64,000 bases of DNA from UKL13-2 sp031414695 (GCA_031414695.1 JANNWG010000030.1:24447-88446); one strand, 5' to 3'. Shown: positions 7,672 through 15,600, numbered from the stretch's first letter. Notes: a model not told the origin generated them from the sequence alone. Numbers and translations: made by a program.

Positions 7672-10122
7672 ATGAAAGTCGCCCAAATCTTCAACACCCT
7701 AGAATACGGCCCCGCCCCCGAAGCGGCCAAACCCGCGCTCGATTGGATCGCCGAGCACGACGGTAAATTTGGCATCTTCATCAACGGCAAGTGGCGCGAC
7801 CCATCGTCCAAAGAGTGGTTTGATTCGATCAACCCGTCGAACAACAAAAAGCTCGCGCGCGTCGCACAGGCAAGCAAGAAAGACGTCGACGACGCTGTCA
7901 AAGCCGCACGCGCCGCATTCAAAGGTTGGAGCAGCACGCCAGGCCACATCCGTGCACGCTACCTCTACGCCATCGCTCGCCAAGTGCAAAAGCATTCGCG
8001 CCTCTTCGCCGTTCTTGAAACAATGGACAACGGCAAGCCGATTCGTGAAACACGCGATATTGATATCCCGCTGGTCGCACGCCACTTTTACCACCACGCC
8101 GGTTGGGCGCAGCTGGCTGATAGTGAAATGCCGCATCATCAGGCGCTTGGTGTTGTCGGCCAAATTATCCCGTGGAATTTTCCGCTGCTGATGCTGAGCT
8201 GGAAAATCGCGCCGGCGATTGCGATGGGCAATACCGTCGTCTTAAAACCTGCCGAATTAACTTCTCTCACCGCGCTACTGTTTGCCGAAATCTGCGCGAG
8301 TGTTGGCTTACCGTCGGGCGTGGTGAATATCATCACCGGCGATGGCCGCACGGGAGCAGCGATAGTTGATCATCCCGATGTGAACAAAATCGCCTTCACC
8401 GGCTCCACTGAAGTTGGCCGCATCATCCGCCGCGCCACCGCAGGCACGGATAAAAAACTCTCGCTCGAGCTCGGTGGCAAATCGCCCTTCATCGTCTTTG
8501 ATGATGCTGACCTTGATAGTGCGGTCGAAGGCGTCGTGGACGCCATCTGGTTTAACCAAGGCCAAGTGTGCTGCGCGGGTTCACGCTTGCTGGTGCAAGA
8601 AGGTGTCGCAGAAAAAGTCTATAAAAAACTCAGCGCACGCATGGAAAAAATGCGCGTCGGCGACCCGCTCGATAAAGGTATCGACATTGGCGCGATTGTG
8701 GATACCAACCAGCTCAAACAAATTCAAGACAAAGTCGCACGTGGCGTCGCCGAGGGCGCAACACTCATGCAGCCTTCATGGCAGGTGCCCACAACCGGCT
8801 GCTTTTATCCGCCGACGGTATTGACCAATGTCGCGCCGTCATCATCAGTCGCACAAGAGGAAATTTTTGGCCCCGTGCTAGCCGCGATGACTTTCCGCAC
8901 GCCAGAAGAAGCTGTGAAGCTCGCTAACAACACCCGCTATGGTTTAGCTGCCACCATCTGGAGTGAAGACATCAACTTGGCGCTCGACATCGCCACGCAA
9001 ATCAAAGCTGGCACTGTGTGGATCAACTCCACCAACTTGCTCGACGCCGCCGCAGGCTTCGGCGGCTATCGCGAATCCGGCTTTGGCCGCGAGGGTGGCA
9101 AAGAAGGGTTGTACGAATACCTTAAGTTAAAACCCTCCCTTTCAATGAAGGGGCAGGGTTTTAAGCCTTCCCCTTCAAGGGGAAGGTTGGATGGGGATGG
9201 GTCACGATCAAAATCTAAAATACTACCATCCACAGCCACTTCCAGCAATAAACGCCTGAAAACGCCCGCCGATATTGCACTTTCAATATCTGCAATCGAC
9301 CGCACCGCCAAGATGTTCATCGGCGGCAAACAAGCGCGCCCAGATGGCGGACTCTCCATCAACATCACCGCACCAAACAAACTCCTCATCGGCGAAGTCG
9401 GTGCAGGCAATCGCAAAGACATTCGCAACGCAGTCGAGGCCGCCCGCGCCGCACAAACTGGCTGGCAAAAAACCACCGCCCACAGCAAAGCGCAAATCCT
9501 CTACTTCATGGCTGAAAACTTAGCCGCCCGCGCCAATGAATTCGCCGCCCGCATCGCCACGCAAACAGGCGCACACGCACACGAGGCCGCGCAAGAAGTG
9601 GAAGCCAGCATCAGCGCACTCTTCACCGCCGCCGCGTGGGCAGACAAATACGACGGCGCCATCCACGCCACCCCCGTGCGTAACGTCACGCTCGCGATGA
9701 ATGAAGCCATCGGCGTCATGGCTATCTTGCTGCCAGATGATCAACCGCTATTAGCCTTTTGCACGCTAGCCGCCAGCGCATTCGCCATGGGCAATACACT
9801 CGTCGTCGTGCCATCGCCCACGCACCCGCTCTCAGTGACTGACCTATACCAAGTGCTAGAAACATCCGACGTACCGCATGGCACCATCAACATCGTCACC
9901 GGCGCGCGCGATGAGTTAGCGAAAACATTAAGCGAACACGAAGACGTGGACGCGATTTGGTATTGCGGTGAAAAAGAAGGTGCCGCTAACGTACAAAAAG
10001 CGAGTGCATCAAACATGAAACGCACGTGGGTGCTACCCGCGCGGGGCAATGATGTGCCGATGAATGAAATATTGCGGCAGGCAACACAGGTTAAGAATAT
10101 TTGGGTGCCTTATGGGGCTTGA
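7672..10122 (+). CDS. ALDH16-type two-domain aldehyde dehydrogenase
   Basis: NAD(P)-dependent aldehyde dehydrogenase of the two-domain ALDH16 family. Residues 1-485 are a complete ALDH: the IPWNFPLLM cofactor region, FTGSTEVG, the general base in LELGGKSP and the catalytic cysteine C300 in NQGQVCCAGSR. Residues about 540-816 are a second ALDH-like domain (MFIGGKQARPDGG onward) that lacks a catalytic Cys/Glu pair, as is normal for the C-terminal pseudo-ALDH domain of this family. Total length 816 matches bacterial ALDH16. Next to deoC, the likely substrate is acetaldehyde from deoxyribose cleavage; this is inferred from context. The linker at residues about 486-515 is encoded by a palindromic repeat and is rich in Ser, Pro, Gly and Lys. 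Confidence 0.92.
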   Translation: MKVAQIFNTLEYGPAPEAAKPALDWIAEHDGKFGIFINGKWRDPSSKEWFDSINPSNNKKLARVAQASKKDVDDAVKAARAAFKGWSSTPGHIRARYLYAIARQVQKHSRLFAVLETMDNGKPIRETRDIDIPLVARHFYHHAGWAQLADSEMPHHQALGVVGQIIPWNFPLLMLSWKIAPAIAMGNTVVLKPAELTSLTALLFAEICASVGLPSGVVNIITGDGRTGAAIVDHPDVNKIAFTGSTEVGRIIRRATAGTDKKLSLELGGKSPFIVFDDADLDSAVEGVVDAIWFNQGQVCCAGSRLLVQEGVAEKVYKKLSARMEKMRVGDPLDKGIDIGAIVDTNQLKQIQDKVARGVAEGATLMQPSWQVPTTGCFYPPTVLTNVAPSSSVAQEEIFGPVLAAMTFRTPEEAVKLANNTRYGLAATIWSEDINLALDIATQIKAGTVWINSTNLLDAAAGFGGYRESGFGREGGKEGLYEYLKLKPSLSMKGQGFKPSPSRGRLDGDGSRSKSKILPSTATSSNKRLKTPADIALSISAIDRTAKMFIGGKQARPDGGLSINITAPNKLLIGEVGAGNRKDIRNAVEAARAAQTGWQKTTAHSKAQILYFMAENLAARANEFAARIATQTGAHAHEAAQEVEASISALFTAAAWADKYDGAIHATPVRNVTLAMNEAIGVMAILLPDDQPLLAFCTLAASAFAMGNTLVVVPSPTHPLSVTDLYQVLETSDVPHGTINIVTGARDELAKTLSEHEDVDAIWYCGEKEGAANVQKASASNMKRTWVLPARGNDVPMNEILRQATQVKNIWVPYGA
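9133..9186. repeat. Palindromic repeat embedded in the ALDH16 coding frame
   Basis: Two consecutive stem-loops: CCCTCCCTTTC (9133-9143) with imperfect partner GAAGGGGCAGGG, and a perfect 21-nt palindrome at 9166-9186 whose arms are CCTTCCCCTT and AAGGGGAAGG around one C. The composition resembles the intergenic CCTCCC palindromes of this window. It is read in frame as the inter-domain linker. Confidence 0.8.
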
Positions 10123-10140
10123 GTAGGGGCTTGAGTAGGC

Positions 10141-10437
10141 ATGAAAAAAATATCTACGAAAAAAATTAACCAAGATATACCTGTTATTAAGCGTGACCAG
10201 CTGGGCAATGGCGTCCGAGGTAAATACTTTCAGCAAGTAGAGCAAATTAGTTTTGGCGGAGCAAAAATGGCAAGCACTCAACAAACTCGCAAAACAAGCG
10301 TAGTGGTAACTTCCAAGGAAGATGCGCTTGTAATTGATGCGCTCAAGCGATCTTCCAAAGAAGCTAAACAAATTGCACTAGCGTATAACTTACCGTTTAT
10401 TGCGAGCAGAAAAAAATCGTGGCCTGTCCCCAAATAA
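10141..10437 (+). CDS. Small hypothetical protein, possibly a chimeric or decayed frame
   Basis: A 98-residue frame that looks composite. The first 30 residues (IPVIKRDQLGNGVRGKYFQQ) resemble the N-terminus of short antitoxin-like proteins. From the internal ATG at 10267, preceded by GGAG at 5 bases, runs a separate-looking 56-residue segment (MASTQQTRKTSVVV, then EDALVIDALKRSS). The last residues (KSWPVPK) are encoded by a dispersed 24-nt repeat at 10412-10435, so the original C-terminus has probably been replaced. Function unknown; the true gene may be only the part from 10267. Confidence 0.45.
   Translation: MKKISTKKINQDIPVIKRDQLGNGVRGKYFQQVEQISFGGAKMASTQQTRKTSVVVTSKEDALVIDALKRSSKEAKQIALAYNLPFIASRKKSWPVPK
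10412..10435. repeat. 24-nt dispersed repeat, copy 1 (left of dinD-like pseudogene)
   Basis: AAAAATCGTGG followed by C/T, then CTGTCCCCAAAT. It matches 11576-11599 at 23 of 24 positions in the same orientation. The two copies enclose the broken dinD-like gene. Confidence 0.85.
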
Positions 10438-10489
10438 ACTAAATCCGCCACTGTGTAAAGTCTCTAGCCACCAGCGATAACAACATAAG

Positions 10490-11338
10490 ATGAAAATCCT
10501 GCCCGCCCAATTCGAGACCTATGACATTCGCCGTGTATATGATGAGAAAACCGAAACATGGTTTTTTTCTGTCATCGACATTATCCAAGTACTCACGCAG
10601 CAACCTGATTACCAAACAGCACGCAAATACTGGAATAAGCTCAAAGAGCGGCTGGACAAGGAAGGCAGTGAGTAGGTGACAAATTGTCACCGACTGAAGC
10701 TACCAGCCGCAGATGGCAAACACTACCTCACCGACGTCGCCACTGCGAAACTTTGCTGCGTCTAGTGCAATCCGTACCTAGCCCGAAGGCTGAACCGATC
10801 AAACTGTGGCTCGCAAAAGTAGGCTATGAACGCATGCAAGAAATGTCTGACCCCGCAATCTCACTCGACCGCGCCCGTGAAACTTGGCAGAAATATGGAC
10901 GTAGCGAGAAATGGATACAGCAACGCATGACAGGGCAGGAGACGCGCAACAAATTGACAGATTACTGGGCAACCCACGAGATCAAAAAAGGCGAGGAATT
11001 CGCCATCCTCACAAATTTGATTCATGAAGAGTGGGCAGGTGTCAGCGCGCGTTTTGGTACATGCACATAAGAAGATGAAGGGCTTGAGCCAACATAATCT
11101 GCGCGATCACATGAGCGAAGCTGAGCTAATTTTTACCGCACTCGCCGAATTATCCACGCGGCAGATTGCAGAGACCGATGAAGCAACTGGCATGGCAGAG
11201 AACAAAATCGCCACCACCAAGGGCGGCACAATCGCCAAGCAAGCACGCTATGCGCGGGAAGAAAAAACTGGCAAATCGGTCGTGACGGGGGAGAATTTTT
11301 TGCCGCCTAGCAAGTCGCCACGTAATAAGAAAATTTAG
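10490..11338 (+). pseudogene. BRO-N/DinD-like DNA-damage-inducible protein, disrupted
   Basis: One ancestral gene is spread over three frames. The first part (10490-10675) has the BRO-N start ETYDIRRVYDEKTETWFFSV and ends at an in-frame TAG; the same frame reads on with VTNCHRLKLPAADGKHYLTD. Near 10749 a one-base loss shifts to the frame encoding LLRLVQSVPSPKAEPIKLWL and IQQRMTGQETRNKLTDYW. Near 11045-11060 a second shift moves to the frame encoding HKKMKGLSQHNLRDHMSEAE through TGKSVVTGENFLPPSK. Intact relatives are about 280 residues long and are annotated as DinD or BRO-family proteins. One nonsense change and two frameshifts make this non-functional. Confidence 0.85.
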
Positions 11339-11653
11339 AAGAAATGAGCGAAGCTGATATAGATGATGTGCAGACGAGAAGAAAATGGTTATTATTAAAA
11401 TAATGAATGTTGAAAAATACGTACGTCGTATGAAACCTGGAAACGGTGGTCTGTCGCTGATTAGTTAAGAAATCACAGCAACTGAGCCGCAAATTTGTTC
11501 GGCGATGGGGGAAAGAGATTTGTGAAGTGAAGCATGATGCGAAGAGCAGATATGTAAAGTTGGTTGTTGGGTCGGAAAAATCGTGGTCTGTCCCCAAATG
11601 GTTATGCTGAAACAGAATTACCAGGACAAGGACGGCTTGTATTGTGAAAATAT
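11339..11653. other. Intergenic remnant region
   Basis: No convincing gene on either strand. It contains the second 24-nt repeat copy (11576-11599) and AT-rich filler, and ends with GCTGACCCC at the start of the truncated HlyD frame, a string also seen at the ends of the transposase element near 14560. Confidence 0.6.
11576..11599. repeat. 24-nt dispersed repeat, copy 2
   Basis: Direct partner of 10412-10435 with one mismatch (T for C at the twelfth position). It lies 237 nt after the dinD-like pseudogene and about 55 nt before the HlyD frame. Confidence 0.85.
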
Positions 11654-12784
11654 ATGACGCTGACCCCTTTGATGCTGCTTAGAATTCATGCGGTCGAGCG
11701 CGGGCAAATTCTCATGCAAATGGATACGTCCTTGTCCGAGGCCGATACCAAAGCACTTAAGGCAGAGCTTGATTTGCGTGAATTACAGATACGCCGAATC
11801 AATGCCGAGCTTGCCAATCAGCCATTGCTACGGCAAAAAGATGATGCGCCCGTGCTATTTGCAAAAGTCGCCGAGCAGCACCGCGCCTACCGCCAAGCCT
11901 ACTTTGATACGGTCGCACAAGAGCGCGCAGGCTATGTTAAAGCCAAGCAAGAGCTATATGGCTCGCAAGAGGTGATGCGTAAACTCAAATGGACGCTACC
12001 CTTCTACAAAAAACAATCCGATACCTTCGAAAAACTCGGCAAAGATGGCTTCGCCAGTGCACTACTCATTGAAGATAAACAGCGTGAATACGTCGAAAAA
12101 GATCAAGAACTCAAAGCACAGGAATACGCCATCGAAAGCCTAACCGCAGCACTAGATCAAAGTGAGCGACGCATCGCGCAGGTCACATCAAACTATCGCC
12201 AGCAGCTACTGGCCGAGCGGATGCAAACACTTAGTCAAGTCGAAAAATTAACCGGCGATTGGGAAAAGCAACTCCACAAAAATACGCTCCTCGAACTCAA
12301 AGCCCCCGCCGCCGGTATCGTCAAAGAAATCGCCACACATACCCCAGGCACGGTCGTCACACCTGGCACTGTACTCGTCACCATCGTGCCTGCTGATGAA
12401 CCACTCATGGCCGAAGTGCAAATCAAAAATAGCGATGCCGGTTTTATTAGCCGCGCAACGCCTACCAAAATAAAAGTGGCTAGCTTTCCATTTCAAAAAT
12501 ATGGATTAGTCGAAGGCGAAGTCGCCCACTTCAGCGCAGATGCAACTGAAACTGTAGGCGGCAGGCCAGAAGAAATCAACCAAGAAGGCCGCCTAGCCGT
12601 TACCGCCAACTACAAAGCACAGATAAAACTCAACCAACAACACCTCATCCGCGACGACAAAACATTTCGCCTACTACCCGGCATGCAAGTCGTCGCCGAA
12701 ATTCACCTAGGCTCACGCAGCATATTGGAATACCTGCTTTCGCCGGTGCAGAAGACGGTGAGTGAGGCGGGGAGGGAGCGGTAG
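11654..12784 (+). CDS. HlyD-family membrane fusion protein, N-terminally truncated
   Basis: Periplasmic adaptor of a type I secretion system. What remains covers the first biotinyl-lipoyl half-motif (ERGQILMQMDTSLSEADTK), a long alpha-helical hairpin with coiled-coil character (residues about 25-210), the second lipoyl half (ELKAPAAGIVKEIATHTPGT) and the beta-barrel region ending LLPGMQVVAEIHLGSRS. The N-terminal cytoplasmic segment and the membrane anchor that precede this in the family are missing; the upstream DNA is repeat-derived. No ABC exporter or TolC-like gene is adjacent. The frame is otherwise intact, so it is probably a decaying remnant. Confidence 0.8.
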   Translation: MTLTPLMLLRIHAVERGQILMQMDTSLSEADTKALKAELDLRELQIRRINAELANQPLLRQKDDAPVLFAKVAEQHRAYRQAYFDTVAQERAGYVKAKQELYGSQEVMRKLKWTLPFYKKQSDTFEKLGKDGFASALLIEDKQREYVEKDQELKAQEYAIESLTAALDQSERRIAQVTSNYRQQLLAERMQTLSQVEKLTGDWEKQLHKNTLLELKAPAAGIVKEIATHTPGTVVTPGTVLVTIVPADEPLMAEVQIKNSDAGFISRATPTKIKVASFPFQKYGLVEGEVAHFSADATETVGGRPEEINQEGRLAVTANYKAQIKLNQQHLIRDDKTFRLLPGMQVVAEIHLGSRSILEYLLSPVQKTVSEAGRER

Positions 12785-12819
12785 TGATGATGATCGCGAC
12801 AATATTTAGGAGGAAAATA

Positions 12820-12984
12820 ATGATGTTAATTGAGATGAGAAACACGCCTATTGGCGGATGTCTACGAGCAAAAGAGGCTGAAACGGCAGGCGCTGATTGC
12901 ACTTTGCAAACCAACATAAGAACAACCCAAATCGACGTTAAACGTATCGCCGCTAACGATATTCAATATTCGAGGGCAGCATGA
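12820..12984 (+). CDS. Short peptide, hypothetical, coupled to next gene
   Basis: A 54-residue frame with a strong AGGAGG (12808-12813) six bases before its ATG. Its TGA overlaps the next gene's start in an ATGA arrangement, which suggests translational coupling. The sequence has TPIGGC near the N-terminus and two cysteines. I recognise no family. The good ribosome binding site and the overlap are the only support for it being translated. Confidence 0.35.
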   Translation: MMLIEMRNTPIGGCLRAKEAETAGADCTLQTNIRTTQIDVKRIAANDIQYSRAA

Positions 12985-13610
12985 GCGACCCCGCCATTCA
13001 CAAACCCAATGTCTGGAAGAAGCATGCGATCACGCTAGTCAGCTTGGTCGCACTTTGGTTAGTGTGGAAGGCTGATGTCTTCTGGCACTACTATCAGTTC
13101 AGACAGCTTTGTGCAGCGGAGGGGGGCTTACAAGTAGCAGAGCCACTGAGGAAAGGCGCAGTGTGGACGATGAAAAAAGGTGATGTGCGAAGCGCTTTGA
13201 TCGTAACCAAAGAAATTCCAAATATTGCTTTCATAAGAGTCGATAGGCAAAAGTATGACCCTCTTCTCGAATTGGCGGAAGGCAGTCTTCTTGACATCAG
13301 GTACGTGGCCGGTCAGTTTCACAAACCTGAGGGTGATTATTTCAGGGTAGCCAACGAGTCAGAGCGCGTGCTGTATCACCTCGACCTAGATGTAACTGAA
13401 CAAAAGCAAGACCGTGTTCGACGCTGGGTCCATGTTGTGAAAGACAAGAACACAGGCAGTCCGCTAGCCAGTTTTACGCAAGTTGAATTCCTTTGGCGAA
13501 CGATTCCCGTTTGGCATTGGTTCGGGCCTTCTGGGCAATCAGGATGTCCGCTAAAACACCCAGAAACGATTAGCTACCAAGATATTCAACAACGCGCATT
13601 CAAGGACTAA
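12981..13610 (+). CDS. Hypothetical membrane-anchored protein
   Basis: 209 residues with one N-terminal transmembrane segment (HAITLVSLVALWLVW, residues about 15-30) and a soluble remainder predicted outside the cytoplasm, containing two cysteines near the N-terminal side and the C-terminal GPSGQSGCPL. GAGGG stands five bases before the ATG. The start overlaps the preceding short frame by four bases. It follows the HlyD-like remnant, so it may once have belonged to an export locus. No family recognised. Confidence 0.7.
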   Translation: MSDPAIHKPNVWKKHAITLVSLVALWLVWKADVFWHYYQFRQLCAAEGGLQVAEPLRKGAVWTMKKGDVRSALIVTKEIPNIAFIRVDRQKYDPLLELAEGSLLDIRYVAGQFHKPEGDYFRVANESERVLYHLDLDVTEQKQDRVRRWVHVVKDKNTGSPLASFTQVEFLWRTIPVWHWFGPSGQSGCPLKHPETISYQDIQQRAFKD

Positions 13611-13701
13611 GACCATGACGATCAACAACATTCAACTACTTGCATCACGTTCTTTATTGGCACAAGCCACATACGCAAAAGTATCTGGCAGTCCAACTCC
13701 A

Positions 13702-14591
13702 CACCAGGGGTCAGAGTCAAATTGTTTTCAGCCGATAACAATTTGATCTGAGTCCTCCACTCTGACAACACCATGCCTCGACGTAAACGCCTAAATCTCA
13801 CCGACATCCCGCTCCACATCGTGCAGCGCGGTAACAATCGTGCGCCGTGCTTCTATGCTGAACAGGACTATCAGTTCTACCTGCATTGGTTGGCGCATTA
13901 CGCCAAGCAATACGGCTGCGCCATCCACGCCTACGTTTTGATGACCAACCATGTCCATCTGCTTTTGAGCCCACTCAAGCCGGAGGCACCGGCCAAGCTC
14001 ATGCAATCCCTCGGGCGGCGCTACGTGCAGTATATCAACAAGTTCTACCGGCGTAGCGGCACCTTGTGGGAGGGCCGCTACAAAGCCAGTCTGGTACAGG
14101 CCGACGAATACCTGCTTACCTGCTACCGCTACATCGAAATGAATCCGGTACGCGCCAACATGGTCGCCCATCCACGAGACTACGCATGGTCGAGCTACCG
14201 CGCTAACGCCGAGGGCAAGCTAAGTGCCATGCTGACCGCGCACCCACTGTTCAACGCCTTAGGACTGGACACGGCTACGCGGCAGGAAGCCTACCAAGCC
14301 CTGTTCCACACCGAGCTCGAACCAGACGTCATCACTGCCATTCGTAACGCCAGTGTCAAAGGGCAAGTGTTGGGCGATGACCGATTCAAGGATGAAGTGT
14401 CACGCATGACGGGGCAGCGGGTCGTGCCGGCAGTGCGTGGACGTAAACGGCTCGACAAGACCCAAGGCATCGTTGGTGAGCAGGTCGGCTTTGGATTCTA
14501 GATTTGTAAACGTGATTGCGACAGTAAAGGAATGGATGCGATGAAAAACAATTTGACTCTGACCCCTGGTGTTCGGACCCCTGGTGTTCGG
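13702..14591 (+). mobile_element. REP-associated tyrosine transposase element with terminal repeats
   Basis: Left end 13702-13729 and right end 14543-14571 are inverted copies of a roughly 28-nt sequence (core GGGGTCAGAGTCAAATTG), differing by one T in a homopolymer. The left end continues as a hairpin: TCAGAGTCAAATTGTT pairs imperfectly with AACAATTTGATCTGA (13737-13751). The right end carries a tandem duplication of the 15-mer ACCCCTGGTGTTCGG (14562-14591). The single gene inside is an HUH transposase. Confidence 0.8.
13773..14501 (+). CDS. REP-associated tyrosine transposase (Y1/HUH, IS200-like)
   Basis: Single-strand DNA transposase of the RAYT group, 242 residues. The N-terminal MPRRKRLNLTDIPLHIVQRG is typical. 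The metal-binding HUH motif is NHVHLLL near residue 70, and the candidate nucleophilic tyrosine lies in RRYVQYINKFYRRSG. The GTLWEGRYKASLV and YRYIEMNPVRA stretches are family hallmarks. The gene is intact and lies between inverted terminal sequences with a hairpin at the left end, as expected for a unit mobilised by peeling out single-stranded DNA. Confidence 0.95.
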   Translation: MPRRKRLNLTDIPLHIVQRGNNRAPCFYAEQDYQFYLHWLAHYAKQYGCAIHAYVLMTNHVHLLLSPLKPEAPAKLMQSLGRRYVQYINKFYRRSGTLWEGRYKASLVQADEYLLTCYRYIEMNPVRANMVAHPRDYAWSSYRANAEGKLSAMLTAHPLFNALGLDTATRQEAYQALFHTELEPDVITAIRNASVKGQVLGDDRFKDEVSRMTGQRVVPAVRGRKRLDKTQGIVGEQVGFGF

Positions 14592-14638
14592 CATTATTCA
14601 GGTTTGTTCTTGCCCTCATCGCCAACTAAAATTCCGAT

Positions 14639-14666
14639 TTGACAAAAGTACCTTTTGAGGTACAAT
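14639..14666 (+). promoter_or_regulatory. Promoter with embedded operator palindrome of the HigBA-like pair
   Basis: TTGACA (14639-14644), a 16-nt spacer and TACAAT (14661-14666). Between and over the -10 lies the palindrome GTACCTTTTGAGGTAC (14648-14663), a probable operator for the XRE antitoxin. The toxin ATG is only five bases after the -10, so the transcript should begin at or next to the start codon. Confidence 0.8.
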
Positions 14667-14671
14667 TAAAT

Positions 14672-15025
14672 ATGCAATCGACCCCCAAACTGGACGCAAT
14701 TTTTTACGCAACAGCCGCTAGAAATGAGCCAGTCCGTACTTGGTTAAAAAGTTTGAGCCGCGAATCACGACGGACGATTGGCGAAGACATAGCTTATGTG
14801 CAATACAAATGGCCGATTGGCAAACCGCAGGTTGATCATTTGCGTGGTCCGATATGGGAAGTACGCTCAACGCTGAAGTCAATTATTGTGCGCACGTTGT
14901 TTGCTGTTGACGGTAACAAAATGATTTTGCTTCACGGGTTTATTAAAAAGACTCAACAAACGCCACCCAATGAAATCTTACTCGCTGAAAAACGCTATAA
15001 GGAGTACATCAATGCCAAAACGTAA
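14672..15025 (+). CDS. HigB-like toxin (phage Gp49-like, RelE superfamily)
   Basis: A 117-residue probable ribosome-dependent mRNA interferase. The family pattern is visible: FYATAARNEPVRTWLKSL, DIAYVQYKWPIGKPQVDHLR, WEVRSTLKSIIVRTLFAV and the C-terminal HGFIKKTQQTPPNEILLAEK. The ATG at 14672 has no ribosome binding site and directly follows the -10 box, consistent with leaderless translation. Toxin-first order and a 14-nt overlap with the antitoxin are typical of HigBA-type modules. Confidence 0.88.
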   Translation: MQSTPKLDAIFYATAARNEPVRTWLKSLSRESRRTIGEDIAYVQYKWPIGKPQVDHLRGPIWEVRSTLKSIIVRTLFAVDGNKMILLHGFIKKTQQTPPNEILLAEKRYKEYINAKT

Positions 15026-15326
15026 TCCACATGAAGGCAGCCGCTTTGACGATTTTTTGAGAGAAGACGGTTTATATGAAGAGGTGCAGGCAAAGGCGCT
15101 CAAGCGTGCGCTTGCTGAGCAACTGCAAGACAGCATGGATTCTGCCAACTTGTCGAAAGCAAAAATGGCGCAGCTAATGGCGACCAGCCGTTCACAGCTA
15201 GACCGCGTGCTCGACCCTGATAATGTTTCCGTGCAGCTTGATACCTTGATGAAGGCCGCTGCTGCGGTGGGCAAAACAGTCGAGATCAAAATTAGGAATA
15301 TTAAAAAGGTTTCGCAGGCTGCGTGA
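15012..15326 (+). CDS. HigA-like XRE-family antitoxin
   Basis: A 104-residue helix-turn-helix protein predicted to bind the HigB-like toxin and repress the shared promoter. The HTH covers roughly residues 45-80: NLSKAKMAQLMATSRSQLDR followed by VLDPDNVSVQLDTLMKAAAA. The ATG at 15012 is supported by GGAG at 15001-15004 and lies inside the end of the toxin gene, implying coupled translation. Its likely operator is the palindrome in the upstream promoter. Confidence 0.9.
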   Translation: MPKRNPHEGSRFDDFLREDGLYEEVQAKALKRALAEQLQDSMDSANLSKAKMAQLMATSRSQLDRVLDPDNVSVQLDTLMKAAAAVGKTVEIKIRNIKKVSQAA

Positions 15327-15384
15327 GCGCCAATTTAAGGCGTTGGCGACAAGTGAATTTTGCCAAGCGCAAATGCACCCCAGG

Positions 15385-15527
15385 ATTCAACGACGCAATA
15401 TAATTGCTCGTGAGCGCGTAAGCGACAAGTTATTCACACCAGCCTCAAGCCGCTCAGCCAGCCAAATCTTAATGACAGACTGCCTCGTCACACCTTTTTA
15501 GCTTTCATAAAGTGTTACATCTTCCGA
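15385..15527 (-). pseudogene. Internally deleted second copy of brnA
   Basis: The stretch 15385-15493 closely matches 15681-15786, the 3' part of the intact brnA, and then jumps directly to the sequence encoding its start (TTTTTAGCTTTCATAAAGTG; intact counterpart ending near 15960). About 150 bp of the middle of the gene is missing. The remaining 353-nt gap between higA and brnA holds no other gene. Confidence 0.8.
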
Positions 15528-15545
15528 ATCTAAGAAGTCAACGTC

Positions 15546-15600
15546 GATTTTATTTTGATAAACGCTAATATTAGACTGCCGTTCCAGCTATTTCTGCCCC
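15546..15600. repeat. ~55-nt direct repeat flanking BrnTA, copy 1
   Basis: Begins GATTTTATTTT and ends GCCGTTCCAGCTATTTCTGC plus CCC. It matches 16324-16379 at roughly 80% with small differences, in the same orientation. The pair encloses the BrnT/BrnA genes. Confidence 0.75.

Noticed and set aside
11307..11597. 96-codon minus-strand frame over the repeat region
   Set aside because: Low-complexity, cysteine/serine-rich composition, no ribosome binding site, and it spans the 3' end of the dinD-like pseudogene and a dispersed repeat.
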